From: Methylotenera_A sp031422335
GTDB taxonomy: Bacteria; Pseudomonadota; Gammaproteobacteria; Burkholderiales; Methylophilaceae
DNA: 64,000 nt
Reading direction: 5' to 3'
Assembly: GCA_031422335.1 (NCBI GenBank)
Contig: JANOQW010000035.1
Location: 1 to 64,000, forward strand
Position 1 is the stretch's first letter, and every line of letters begins with the position of its first letter. Below the pieces are notes generated by a model. It saw nothing but the letters and a program-made list of their open reading frames with translations. It had not been told where the DNA came from and did not search any database. Positions 1-8,111 of this stretch are shown piece by piece. The position numbers and the translations under genes are program-made.

Positions 1-24
1 ACTTGAGTTACATCTGCTTTATTT

Positions 25-111
25 TGGTGCCGGGAGGGGGAATCGAACCCCCACGTTGTCGCCAACGCGGGATTTTGAGTCCCGTGCGTCTACCAATTCC
101 GCCATCCCGGC
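25..111 (-). tRNA. tRNA-Leu (anticodon CAA)
   Basis: Read on the minus strand, the sequence starts GCCGGGATGGCGGAATTGG and ends with an acceptor stem pairing back to it, followed by an encoded CCA. The D-loop (GGTAGACGC) and T-arm (GGTTCGATTCC) are present and there is a long class II variable arm. The anticodon loop reads CTCAAAA, with CAA at positions 75-77, so the tRNA decodes UUG leucine codons. It is transcribed away from queA. Confidence 0.97.
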
Positions 112-212
112 TTGAGGTATAATTACAACGTCGCCATTATAGCAACATTTTTGGCAATTCAAACCCATAAAATTTATTTAACACACAATCCATTAAAACC
201 CAAAACTGATTT

Positions 213-1349
213 ATGAAAACGCAGGATTTCGACTTTTATTTACCCGATACGCTCATCGCGCAACATCCCACCCAGCAACGCAATGCCAGCAGACTTTTGC
301 ATTTAACTTGCAGCACAAGCCAATTGCAAGACAAATTATTTACTGATTTACTCAGCATTGTTCAAGCAGGAGATTTGCTGGTGTTTAATGACACGCGTGT
401 GATTAAGGCACGCTTATTTGGCACAAAAGCCAGTGGCGGTGCAGTCGAAATGTTAGTTGAGCGCGTACTTGATACGCATCATGTGTTAGCACATATTCGC
501 GCCTCGCGCGCACCAAAAATGGGCACCCTAATAAAATTAGCGAATGCGTTTGATGCAGAAGTAATTGGCCGTGATGATGATTTATTTCACGTTGAGTTTT
601 TAGGCGAGGCGCCTGTGCTTGATTTGCTTGAGCAATATGGCGCGTTACCTTTGCCACCTTATATTACACATGCCGCAGAGGCTGAAGATGACGAACGCTA
701 CCAAACTGTATATGCCAAACATCCTGGCGCGGTGGCGGCACCCACGGCGGGCTTACATTTTGATGACGTGATGTTGGCGCAGCTAAAAACTAAAGGTGTG
801 AATATTGCCTATGTGACGCTGCATGTGGGTGCTGGCACGTTTCAGCCAGTGCGGGTGGACGACATTAAAGACCACAAAATGCACAGCGAGATTTATCATA
901 TTTCTGCTGAAACGCGGGCAGCCGTTCAAGCCACCAAGCTGGCGGGTGGCAATGTGATTGCGGTGGGCACCACCAGTTTGCGTGCACTTGAAAGCGCTGC
1001 TGCAAAAAATACTTTATTTGATGCTGAAAAACATACTACAAAAAAAGATGCTCTGGGAGCCAATATCCATGCGCCTGCTGGCGCATTGTCAGAAAGCTCT
1101 GAGTTGTTTAGTAGTGAGTTAAGCAATTTAAGCGGAGAAACCAGCATCTTTATTACGCCAGGTTTTGAGTTTAAAGTGGTGGATAAACTCATTACCAATT
1201 TTCATTTACCTAAAAGCACCTTATTAATGTTGGTGTCTGCATTTGCTGGCTTTGACAATATTAAAAATGCCTACGCACATGCCGTACAACAACAATATCG
1301 ATTCTTTAGTTATGGCGATGCCATGCTATTAGAAAGACAAGACCAGTGA
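213..1349 (+). CDS. queA: S-adenosylmethionine:tRNA ribosyltransferase-isomerase QueA, with an in-frame repeat insertion
   Basis: QueA transfers and isomerises the ribosyl group of SAM onto 7-aminomethyl-7-deazaguanine in tRNA, making epoxyqueuosine at the wobble base of GUN-reading tRNAs. Typical blocks are visible: FDFYLPDTLIAQHP at the N-terminus, LLVFNDTRVIKARL, PTAGLHFDD, YVTLHVGAGTFQPV and a C-terminal FFSYGDAMLL. At 378 aa it is longer than the about 350 aa I recall for the family. The excess lies between ESAA (about residue 266) and IFITPGF (about 313). That stretch contains a palindromic repeat read as ANIHAPAG (residues 283-290). The flanking conserved blocks are intact, so the enzyme is probably functional with an extra surface loop. 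Confidence 0.96.
   Translation: MKTQDFDFYLPDTLIAQHPTQQRNASRLLHLTCSTSQLQDKLFTDLLSIVQAGDLLVFNDTRVIKARLFGTKASGGAVEMLVERVLDTHHVLAHIRASRAPKMGTLIKLANAFDAEVIGRDDDLFHVEFLGEAPVLDLLEQYGALPLPPYITHAAEAEDDERYQTVYAKHPGAVAAPTAGLHFDDVMLAQLKTKGVNIAYVTLHVGAGTFQPVRVDDIKDHKMHSEIYHISAETRAAVQATKLAGGNVIAVGTTSLRALESAAAKNTLFDAEKHTTKKDALGANIHAPAGALSESSELFSSELSNLSGETSIFITPGFEFKVVDKLITNFHLPKSTLLMLVSAFAGFDNIKNAYAHAVQQQYRFFSYGDAMLLERQDQ
1049..1089 (+). repeat. SIHA palindrome inside queA (forward orientation)
   Basis: The stretch ATGCTCTGGGAGCC, then AATATCCATGCGCC and CTGCTGGCGCAT, matches the consensus seen intact at 14855-14895. The arms are diverged. It is read in frame as Ala-Asn-Ile-His-Ala-Pro-Ala-Gly and lies exactly where QueA carries extra residues. 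Confidence 0.8.
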
Positions 1350-1481
1350 ATGGCAAGACTGAACCCAGCTTAATTTAACCTAGGCCAATTGAACTCAAGC
1401 GTCAACACAAACACTAAACATGCGTTAACATATGCGGCATGCAATTCACCTACTCTTCAACTCACAGAAAACAAATTATTC

Positions 1482-2360
1482 ATGAGCTTACTTAAAAAAA
1501 TTATCTCTAGCGCCATCATTAGCAGCGTCATTTTAGACGGCAGCGTACAAGCACAAGTATTGCCAGAGGCAGCAGTAGGCATTAAATTTGCACTGGCAAA
1601 AAAACCCACTACGCGGCCGATGACCGTGGCCTACATTCCTGTGTTTAAGCGCTATTACATTGCCGATGGCGGCTTAGCGCCGATGGGTTCTGAGTTTGAA
1701 GCGCCTATCTCAAAATCGCTGATTCATAGTTACGATGACACGGGAAAATACATGAGCTCATCGCGGCCTGGCTACGATAATCGCTCGATTTACTTTAACC
1801 CCAATACCAGCATGCTAGAAACCATCACTTATAACGTATCTAGCGATGTGGGCTTCTCGCCCAACACTGGTATTTATGCCATTCACCTAACAGAAACTGG
1901 CGATTTAAAAGATACTTCAGACGAGATTTCGCAGTTTAATCCTGCGTTTGGTCATTCTGGTACCATGCCCACTTACGATGCAGCAAACAAACGCTATTTT
2001 GCCAAGCAAGGTCGTAGCGATAAAGTGTTTATCGTTGACCCAAAACTGCGCGAAAAAGTGGGGGAGATTACTTTAGATTTAGCCACAGCAGGCGCTAAGT
2101 TTGATGATGTAAGCGACTTATTTGTGGCCTACACTGGTGTAAAAGGCGAAGAATTAATTTTGTTAGACATTGACCACAAAGCGGCGCTGGTATTTGATAT
2201 TAGTGGTAAATTTGTGGCTAAAAGCGAGCTACCAAAAGACATGAAGTTACGCTCACAAAACCACTTCAACGGGATTGGTTATGCTAATGACATGCTGTTT
2301 GTGTACCACGACAGCGAAACTGAATTTGGCACTTATTATGGCTTTAAAATTTTAAAGTAG
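1482..2360 (+). CDS. exported protein of unknown function
   Basis: I do not recognise a named family. The start chosen is the ATG at 1482, which gives a typical signal peptide (MSLLKKIISS, a hydrophobic run, then VQAQ); the longer reading frame from 1389 would bury it. The mature part of about 265 aa has repeated blocks such as YIPVFKRYYIADGG, IYFNPNTSMLETI, TYDAANKRYFAKQ and ELILLDIDHKAALVFD. Each resembles a beta-propeller blade (strand, turn, strand with a Y/F-rich edge), so a periplasmic six- or seven-bladed propeller fold is a reasonable inference. It follows queA by 132 bases and ends at a strong shared terminator. Confidence 0.75.
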   Translation: MSLLKKIISSAIISSVILDGSVQAQVLPEAAVGIKFALAKKPTTRPMTVAYIPVFKRYYIADGGLAPMGSEFEAPISKSLIHSYDDTGKYMSSSRPGYDNRSIYFNPNTSMLETITYNVSSDVGFSPNTGIYAIHLTETGDLKDTSDEISQFNPAFGHSGTMPTYDAANKRYFAKQGRSDKVFIVDPKLREKVGEITLDLATAGAKFDDVSDLFVAYTGVKGEELILLDIDHKAALVFDISGKFVAKSELPKDMKLRSQNHFNGIGYANDMLFVYHDSETEFGTYYGFKILK

Positions 2361-2390
2361 TTAGTTTTATATAGTCAAAGTTCAGACGTG

Positions 2391-2435
2391 AAAAAACCGC
2401 ATAAGACTTTTAAATAGGTCTCATGCGGTTTTTTT
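2391..2435. terminator. bidirectional intrinsic terminator
   Basis: AAAAAACCGCATAAGAC and GTCTCATGCGGTTTTTT form a 17-bp stem with one mismatch around a 10-nt loop. A and T runs flank the two sides, so it can end both the upstream plus-strand gene and the convergent DUF1097 gene. Confidence 0.9.
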
Positions 2436-2460
2436 AAATCAAAGCATTATTTACCGCCCA

Positions 2461-2967
2461 TTACTTACCACCAAGTGAGCCCGCAACTTTGCCAGAAATC
2501 ATGCCAAATACTGCACCCAGTATCGTTGATACAATCACCAATAAAGCTGGATTGGTCAAGTCCATCGCAGTCGCGTTACCTGCTGTACCCGCAGTTAATG
2601 CCAAACCTGCAGTGGCAGCATAGCCATACACATTAGCTGGCACCACTGATAGCAAATTCATGCCAGCAACAGCCACCAACGGAAACACAGTGATGGCGAT
2701 AATCAGCGGTGCAGCTAGAACGCCTAAACCACCCAAAGTACCTGAGCTGACCAAATATAGCGCAATGGCCGCCATAATGGCACCAAAACTCATGCCTGCG
2801 ATGGTTTTTTGCAGTGCTGCATTATCAGCACCAGAGTGGAAATAGCAACCCCACGCAATAAAACCAACCCACACCAAAGCAATGCCAGCCAATGGATTTA
2901 ATGCTAAAAATGCCCAAACGCCCCCTAATACAGCAATACTTAAAGCTAATGCAGTTAACTTCGACAT
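2461..2967 (-). CDS. DUF1097 family membrane protein
   Basis: A 168-aa, very hydrophobic protein with about five membrane segments, rich in Gly, Ala and Leu. The pattern (LNPLAGIALVWVGFIAWGCYF, repeated alpha-helical hydrophobic runs and a glycine-rich C-terminus) matches what I recall of DUF1097, the E. coli YcdZ type of inner-membrane protein. Its function is unknown. An AGGGAGA ribosome binding site precedes the ATG at 2967. It appears to be a single-gene unit ending at the shared terminator. Confidence 0.8.
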   Translation of the reverse strand: MSKLTALALSIAVLGGVWAFLALNPLAGIALVWVGFIAWGCYFHSGADNAALQKTIAGMSFGAIMAAIALYLVSSGTLGGLGVLAAPLIIAITVFPLVAVAGMNLLSVVPANVYGYAATAGLALTAGTAGNATAMDLTNPALLVIVSTILGAVFGMISGKVAGSLGGK

Positions 2968-3174
2968 ACTTTATCTCCCTAAAAAATGGTAAATCTCTTG
3001 TAAAAATAATATATTGAGTTACTTATTTTAGTACTTGAGCCAGCAGTTTTAGGTTGGCAAAGCTACAATGAAACTAGGCAACACACCAACTTCAAACAGC
3101 TAAACTAAGCGCAGTCTAGTCCCGTTTTGGTGCGTTATGCAAGCATTTTATGCATGAGTGAAAGCAGGTTGGGC

Positions 3175-3825
3175 TTATTTGAAAGCTTCTTGCGCAGCAG
3201 TCTGTGGTGTTGCTGGTTGAAGCGTTTGCATGGCAGGCGGCGTATAATCCCAATGTTTACGCCATGCGCCAAGCACTAGGTTAGGATATTGTGGCTTGCC
3301 CAAGCTGCCGTTATAACGGCCTAAAGCGCGATATAAATCACCACGTTCAATATCAATATAATGCCTTAATATAGTGCAGCCATAACGCAGATTTAGTTTT
3401 AAATGAAACAAATTATGGTCTTTGGCGCCAATACTGCGCACCCAAAATGGCATCACCTGCATGTAGCCACGCGCACCCACACTAGAAACGGCATATTTTT
3501 TAAACGCACTTTCAATATGTATCAAGCCCATCACCATCTGCGGGTCTAGTCCGGCACGCGTCGCTTCGTAATGTAATGTTCTTAGAAACTCTTCACGATA
3601 GGCTTGATCGGGCAAGCGTTTTTTCAAACGCGCCGACATCTCTGTCATCCACGCTTGGCCTTCGGCCTCGTTAGCAAAAATTAACTTAGGTGCGCCTAAA
3701 TCGCTAATACTTTTTTGCATTAAAGCTTTTACGCTGTTGGATAACTCGGTTTCTTTTTGATTACCTGCAAAGGCTAGATTACTAGTCAAGCACAATAGAA
3801 ACGCGATTTTTATAAACTTTATCAA
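3175..3825 (-). CDS. lytic transglycosylase, SLT domain (family 1 type)
   Basis: A periplasmic enzyme that cleaves the MurNAc-GlcNAc bond of peptidoglycan to give 1,6-anhydro ends. A signal peptide (MIKFIKIAFLLCLTSNLAFAG) is followed by an SLT domain from about residue 90. The catalytic Glu is residue 105 in IHIESAF, with the family motifs VGARGYMQVMP and ALGRYNGS further on. A Thr/Pro/Gln-rich tail follows. The start codon overlaps the proS stop by 4 nt (ATGA type), so it is translationally coupled to proS. Confidence 0.93.
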   Translation of the reverse strand: MIKFIKIAFLLCLTSNLAFAGNQKETELSNSVKALMQKSISDLGAPKLIFANEAEGQAWMTEMSARLKKRLPDQAYREEFLRTLHYEATRAGLDPQMVMGLIHIESAFKKYAVSSVGARGYMQVMPFWVRSIGAKDHNLFHLKLNLRYGCTILRHYIDIERGDLYRALGRYNGSLGKPQYPNLVLGAWRKHWDYTPPAMQTLQPATPQTAAQEAFK

Positions 3826-5549
3826 ACTAAAATCTCTGCTGTTAATTTAACTAATATTGTATTTAAATCAATCATTTGCGCATCTTTATCTTGACGCGCT
3901 TTGTATTCAATTTTACCTTCCGCCAGCCCGCGGTCGCCAATCACTACGCGATGTGGAATACCCATTAAATCGCTCTCAGCAAACATCACGCCTGGACGCT
4001 CACCTCTGTCGTCAAGCAGCACATCAATGCCCACTTGTTTGCAGTCCGCGTACAATTTTTCTGCGGCGTTTTTCACAGCTTCACTTTTATCCATGCCAAT
4101 CGGGCAAATCACCAAGGTAAACGGCGCCATATTAAGCGGGAAAATAATACCTTTTTCATCGTTGTATTGCTCAATGGCCGCGCCCACAATACGCGACACG
4201 CCAATGCCATAACAACCCATTTCCATCACTTGGCTTTGGCCTGCCTCATCTAAATAAGTTGCGTTCATGGCCTGCGCATATTTGCTGCGTAGCTGAAAAA
4301 TATGACCGACTTCAATGCCGCGGCATAGCTTCAACGTGCCTTTGCCATCTGGGCTGACATCGCCATCCACCACGTTGCGAATATCAGCCACCAAAGCTGG
4401 CTCGGGCAAATCACGGCCAAAGTTCACATGCTGTAAATGATATTTTGGCTTATTTGCGCCACACACAAAATCGCTCATGTTGGCGACAGTTCTATCAGCA
4501 ATAACAGTGACGTGCTTACCAACACCGACTGGGCCAATAAAGCCTGGTGGGCAGCCGTTTAAGTTTTCGCGCACTTCGTCGCCCGTGGCGAATCTAAATT
4601 CTGTACTACCAGCTAATTTTGCAACGGCTTTGCCTGCTTTAATTTCGTTTAAGTTGTGGTCGGCACGCAATAAAAGTAGGTAAAACTTCTCACTTGCCAT
4701 AAGCGCTAATGCTTTTACGTTGTGCTCTAGCGGAATGCCCAACAGCTCGGCCACCGCTTCACAAGTGGTTTGTTTTGGCGTTTCCACATCTACCATGGCA
4801 TGCCTGGCAGCCGCGCGGGTGTTGATTGCTGGCAATGCCTCGGCCAGTTCCACATTGGCAGCGTAATCAGAGTTTTCACAATACGCCAGCGCATCTTCAC
4901 CACTATCTGCCAACACATGAAACTCTTGCGAGCCATCGCCACCAATGGCACCACTGTCTGCTTTTACTGCCCTAAACTTTAAACCCAAATGCGTAAAAAT
5001 AGTGCTGTAAGTTTGGTGCATATGTGCATAAGTTTTTTCTAAACTTTCAAAACTATTATGAAAAGAATAGGCATCTTTCATCAAAAATTCTCGCGCACGC
5101 ATCACGCCAAAACGGGGGCGAATTTCATCCCTAAACTTGGTTTGAATTTGGTATAAATTAAGCGGCAATTGTTTATAGCTATTGATCTCGCGCCGCATAA
5201 TATCGGTAATCACCTCTTCATGCGTCGGGCCAAAACAATAATCGCGCTCGTGGCGGTCTTTAATCTTCAACATTTGTGGGCCAAACATTGCCCATCGACC
5301 CGTTTCATCCCATAACTCTTTTGGCTGTATAGCAGGCATAAGCAATTCCAATGCCCCCGCTTTATCCATCTCATCGCGCACAATGTTTTCAACCTTGCGC
5401 AATACGCGCAAACCTAGTGGCATCCATGTATACAAGCCAGAACCCAAACGTTTAATGAGTCCAGCACGAATCATCAGCTTGTGCGAAATGAGCTCGGCCT
5501 CAGTAGGGGCTTCTTTTTGAGTGGCAATAAAAAATTGGGATGCGCGCAT
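3822..5549 (-). CDS. proS: prolyl-tRNA synthetase (bacterial type)
   Basis: Charges tRNA-Pro with proline. At 575 aa it has the usual bacterial ProS length. Class II motif 1 (LPLGLRVLRKVENIVRDEM) and motif 2 (FRDEIRPRFGVMRAREFLM) are visible. An inserted YbaK-like editing domain spans about residues 225-385, followed by the motif 3 region (GCYGIGVSRIVGAAIEQ) and an anticodon-binding domain (YADCKQVGIDVLLDDR). It is first in a two-gene unit with the downstream lytic transglycosylase. Confidence 0.98.
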   Translation of the reverse strand: MRASQFFIATQKEAPTEAELISHKLMIRAGLIKRLGSGLYTWMPLGLRVLRKVENIVRDEMDKAGALELLMPAIQPKELWDETGRWAMFGPQMLKIKDRHERDYCFGPTHEEVITDIMRREINSYKQLPLNLYQIQTKFRDEIRPRFGVMRAREFLMKDAYSFHNSFESLEKTYAHMHQTYSTIFTHLGLKFRAVKADSGAIGGDGSQEFHVLADSGEDALAYCENSDYAANVELAEALPAINTRAAARHAMVDVETPKQTTCEAVAELLGIPLEHNVKALALMASEKFYLLLLRADHNLNEIKAGKAVAKLAGSTEFRFATGDEVRENLNGCPPGFIGPVGVGKHVTVIADRTVANMSDFVCGANKPKYHLQHVNFGRDLPEPALVADIRNVVDGDVSPDGKGTLKLCRGIEVGHIFQLRSKYAQAMNATYLDEAGQSQVMEMGCYGIGVSRIVGAAIEQYNDEKGIIFPLNMAPFTLVICPIGMDKSEAVKNAAEKLYADCKQVGIDVLLDDRGERPGVMFAESDLMGIPHRVVIGDRGLAEGKIEYKARQDKDAQMIDLNTILVKLTAEILV

Positions 5550-5685
5550 GAAATCTTTAAGTCAATAAATAGGCTGAATTTTATAGGTAAATGCGTAGCA
5601 AGTCAGCAAAGACTTTTTATTACGGCACATTTACCTGCACAGTGATGCGGGTGACGCACAGGTGGTAAGTTTTTATAGTGGGCTG

Positions 5686-5826
5686 ATGGAATTACAAAGC
5701 AAAGAATCGTGGCCTGTCCCCTATTGTCCCATTTTTGGTAGTCACACGCCCGCGCGCTCTACCTTGCAAGTGGCTAAGTTGCCGCGCTGTGTGTTCGTGG
5801 AAATTGAGGCGATTATGGCGTTATGA
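5686..5826 (+). pseudogene. 3' fragment of a RidA/YjgF-family gene
   Basis: A 46-codon open stretch whose last 30 codons read PARSTLQVAKLPRC, then VFVEIEAIMAL and a stop. This is the C-terminal signature of RidA-type imine deaminases, including the Arg that binds the substrate carboxylate in the PARS motif. The first two thirds of a RidA protein (about 90 aa) are missing. Homology begins at about 5734-5740, immediately after a GGGGACAGG-containing segment. The gap 5550-5685 shows nothing recognisable. No ribosome binding site fits the ATG at 5686, so this is most simply a truncated remnant. Confidence 0.75.
5705..5731 (-). other. GGGGACAGGCCACG-type scar at the broken end of the ridA fragment
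   Basis: On the minus strand this reads GGGACAATAGGGGACAGG followed by CCACGATT. From memory, strings of the type GGGGACAGGCCACG recur next to REP-associated tyrosine transposase (RAYT/IS200-like) genes in proteobacteria. No transposase is present here. It marks the exact boundary where RidA similarity stops. Confidence 0.35.
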
Positions 5827-5940
5827 ATCAATTGAAACGGCCTCTATTTAATTGGTAGACCTCAATAAAAATACACTTGAAGGTGTTTGGTTGTATTAGA
5901 TAAAGTGATTCTTTTACAAACATAACTAAAGGAAAATAAA

Positions 5941-6177
5941 ATGTCACTTTCACAAGCAGGTCAGGATGCCGTAGAATTTATTTTGAATCAAATTGAATCA
6001 GGTGTAATGTTGCTACCAACAGAGATTGATTTAGAAAGAATTGGAAAATCCATTGGAGTTTCTAATCAAGTACTAGGGTCTGCTTTCAAAGATTATATTG
6101 AGAAGCCCCTAGCAGCCAAAGGGATTGCTGCAAGGAAATGTGGTGTGCCTAGAAGAATCCAACTCAGAAAAGTATAG
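5941..6177 (+). CDS. small protein of unknown function
   Basis: A 78-aa protein with no family I recognise. It starts at an ATG preceded by AAAGGAAA at good spacing. The N-terminal half is helical and acidic (ILNQIESGVMLL, EIDLERIGKSIGVS). The phrase ERIGKSIGVSNQVLGSAFKD has the spacing of a helix-turn-helix or winged-helix recognition segment. The C-terminus is basic (ARKCGVPRRIQLRKV). It could be a small DNA-binding protein, but this is speculative. Base composition is more AT-rich than the neighbouring core genes and it lies beside a gene remnant, suggesting an accessory locus. Confidence 0.6.
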   Translation: MSLSQAGQDAVEFILNQIESGVMLLPTEIDLERIGKSIGVSNQVLGSAFKDYIEKPLAAKGIAARKCGVPRRIQLRKV

Positions 6178-6240
6178 GTAATTACAGAGAATCTTAGGTA
6201 AGATTGCATTCAGAAACATAATCACTATAAGAGGAGTTTT

Positions 6241-6837
6241 ATGTACTTTAATTTTAAAGGTTTACCTAGCATTGTTCTTACTTTAGTGTTGTGCTTAAGT
6301 TTGCCTCTCGAAGCTCAAGCGGGTAAAAAGAAGGCAATAAAAATAAGTGAACCGCAAAAGATAACTGAGCCAGAAAAAGTAGTGCCACAAAAACAAAAAT
6401 GGAGTGAGGAGCCAACCTCTTTTCTTGGTATTTCTCTTAATGAACCACTAACTGTAGAATTAAAGAGCCCAATTGATGATTTTACAAATCCAGTTGTATC
6501 AAAGGATGAGAGCGGCAATGTGGTGCAGGTGCAAACGAAAATTAAGGATGGCGTTATATTTAAAGAAGTTGAAGATATGATGATTTCTAAATACGGTCAA
6601 CCACATAGTAGAACTACTGGAAAGGTAAAAACACAAGGCGGACAGGAGTTTGATAACCAAATATTAGACTGGTCTGGAGAAAACGTGTCTATTCATGTGG
6701 AGTCGTTATATGAAAGATGGATTGAAGCAGGACATTTATGGGAGCTTGGCGTTGTCTCTGTAAGAACTAATAGCTTCATTGCCAAACAGAAAGATGACGC
6801 GAACAGAGCAGCTAAAGATGCAGCGAGCAAGCTCTAA
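6241..6837 (+). CDS. exported protein of unknown function
   Basis: A 198-aa protein with a clear signal peptide (SIVLTLVLCLSLPLEAQA, then GKKK). A Lys/Pro/Glu-rich linker follows, then a domain with FLGISLNEPLT, VEDMMISKYGQPHS and ILDWSGENVSIHVESLYER. The pattern of a short alpha/beta domain with a YGQPH motif and an invariant-looking Trp resembles small periplasmic proteins that compare 'expected' and 'observed' segments, but I cannot name a family. It is preceded by GAGGAG and follows the 78-aa gene by 63 bases, so the two may be co-transcribed. Confidence 0.7.
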   Translation: MYFNFKGLPSIVLTLVLCLSLPLEAQAGKKKAIKISEPQKITEPEKVVPQKQKWSEEPTSFLGISLNEPLTVELKSPIDDFTNPVVSKDESGNVVQVQTKIKDGVIFKEVEDMMISKYGQPHSRTTGKVKTQGGQEFDNQILDWSGENVSIHVESLYERWIEAGHLWELGVVSVRTNSFIAKQKDDANRAAKDAASKL

Positions 6838-6905
6838 ATAGCCTGCTAAATAACATCATAAATCTAGATCGACAATAAGGTATAGCCCACGATTATTTTC
6901 TATAA

Positions 6906-6945
6906 CATGCTCTGGAACCCAATATCCATGCGCCTTGCTAGCCTG
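6906..6945 (+). repeat. SIHA palindrome, intergenic and tail-to-tail
   Basis: ATGCTCTGGAACC, CAATATCCATGCG and CCTTGCTAGCCTGC follow the family consensus with diverged arms. It lies between two convergent genes and is the only structured element in that gap. Confidence 0.8.
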
Positions 6946-6946
6946 C

Positions 6947-7624
6947 TTATTTTTTTACTGTTTCGCGCGGCTTGCCCACTGTGCTATCTTCTGGCTGAAA
7001 ATTGGCTTTCCATTGTTTAAAAGGCACAATGGTTGCCGCATGACCGTTATCGTAAAACCAGCTATCCACCGCATATCTTTCGCCAGTTTTAATCTCGTGT
7101 ATTACCGCCGTGCTGTGTGGCCAACCGGTAAAAAAGAAGTTACGTGTGCGCGTGTCTTCTATCTCGTGCAGCGGCATAAAGCCATTGGCTTTTAACAGGC
7201 GCATATAAGTGGTGCTGTTAATCGCTTCGTCATTACAATCTTGCTGGCCTGTTAAATTGCCATTATAAAATGTGCCAGCTAAATCAGCTGTAGTGCCTAT
7301 TTTTTTGCCAACCAAGTCTTCTAAGACGCCAATCGCTTGGGCGATTTTTTGGCGTTCTTCCTCAGCGTTTTTAGCTGGAACATTAAAAATACGGGTCACC
7401 GCGTTCCATTCTAGTTCGGTCAGCGATATTTTTGAAAGCAGCGCACAACCGCCGCCTTGGCAAATTTCGAATGCATTTAGTTGCGGGGTTTGGTGAAAAA
7501 TACGTGAAATATCACTTAATTCAGCGCGGGCAAGCATGGGAGAAAAAATCACTAGGCTACAGACCAATATCCATGCGGGCTGCAGGGTATGCCTACATAA
7601 CAATTGGTTTGTTGGATACTTCAT
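6947..7624 (-). CDS. exported papain/transglutaminase-like protein (putative)
   Basis: The start chosen is the ATG at 7624, giving a signal peptide that ends LARA; the longer frame adds 45 unlikely residues. The 225-aa precursor has Cys130 in GQQDCNDEAIN, His170 in GWPHSTAVI and Asp187 in RYAVDSWF. That order and spacing fits the Cys-His-Asp triad of transglutaminase-like or papain-fold enzymes; assignment to that fold is my inference. A palindromic repeat (7554-7594) encodes part of the signal peptide. The start overlaps the end of the upstream TPM gene by 32 nt, making it the last gene of the lemA operon. Confidence 0.7.
   Translation of the reverse strand: MKYPTNQLLCRHTLQPAWILVCSLVIFSPMLARAELSDISRIFHQTPQLNAFEICQGGGCALLSKISLTELEWNAVTRIFNVPAKNAEEERQKIAQAIGVLEDLVGKKIGTTADLAGTFYNGNLTGQQDCNDEAINSTTYMRLLKANGFMPLHEIEDTRTRNFFFTGWPHSTAVIHEIKTGERYAVDSWFYDNGHAATIVPFKQWKANFQPEDSTVGKPRETVKK
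7554..7594 (+). repeat. SIHA palindrome in the signal-peptide region of the papain-like gene
   Basis: AGGCTACAGA, CCAATATCCATGCGGG and CTGCAGGGTATGCCT match the family core exactly. Here it is read on the opposite strand to the core orientation and contributes LQPAWILVC to the hydrophobic part of the signal peptide. Confidence 0.8.
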
Positions 7625-8102
7625 TTTTACTAGTACCTGTTTGCGGGAAATGCTGCTGTAAAGCAGCGCTAATGTGAGCGATACCTTGCAATATGCCAGC
7701 TTCAAACTCGGCTTTTTTAAACAAGGCTTCCATCTCACGGCAAATTGCTTCCCAGCCATCGTGACCCACCTGCTTGTCTATGCCACGGTCGGCCACAATT
7801 TCCACATCGCGGTCGGCCAACAACAAATAAATCAATACGCCATTATTATGTTCGGTATCCCAAATATTAAGCCGCCCAAATAGCTCAATGGCGCGTTTTT
7901 TAGGTGTTTTTTTGCACAAAATTTCGTACGGGTGCAGGCCAGCCTCGACCACAAATCGAATCTCACCAGCGTGCGTTTTTTCACTAGCAGAAATGGCTTT
8001 TTCAATATTACGCAGTGCCTCTGCGGAAAAATGACGTTTAACCTGCCACGGGTGGCTAAACATGTGCTTAATGAAACGAATCATAGGATGTGTTCTTTTC
8101 AT
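7593..8102 (-). CDS. TPM-domain protein (cytoplasmic-side or peripheral)
   Basis: A 169-aa protein with one TPM (DUF477) domain: a basic N-terminal part, then EIRFVVEAGLHP, WDTEHNNGVLIYLLLADRDVEIVADRG and a helical WEAICREMEALFKKAEFEAGI. It has no signal peptide, unlike its upstream neighbour. TPM domains are found with LemA proteins in many bacteria. Their role is unsettled; phosphatase-like and membrane-protein-assembly roles have been proposed. An alternative start at 8084 is possible. The gap to the upstream TPM gene is 9 nt. Confidence 0.85.
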   Translation of the reverse strand: MKRTHPMIRFIKHMFSHPWQVKRHFSAEALRNIEKAISASEKTHAGEIRFVVEAGLHPYEILCKKTPKKRAIELFGRLNIWDTEHNNGVLIYLLLADRDVEIVADRGIDKQVGHDGWEAICREMEALFKKAEFEAGILQGIAHISAALQQHFPQTGTSKNEVSNKPIVM

Positions 8103-8111
8103 TTTAATTAT

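Noticed and set aside
403..657. Many long open frames opposite or out of frame with real genes, for example within queA, proS, groEL and purH
   Set aside because: They lack ribosome binding sites and recognisable protein features, and they overlap well-supported genes completely.
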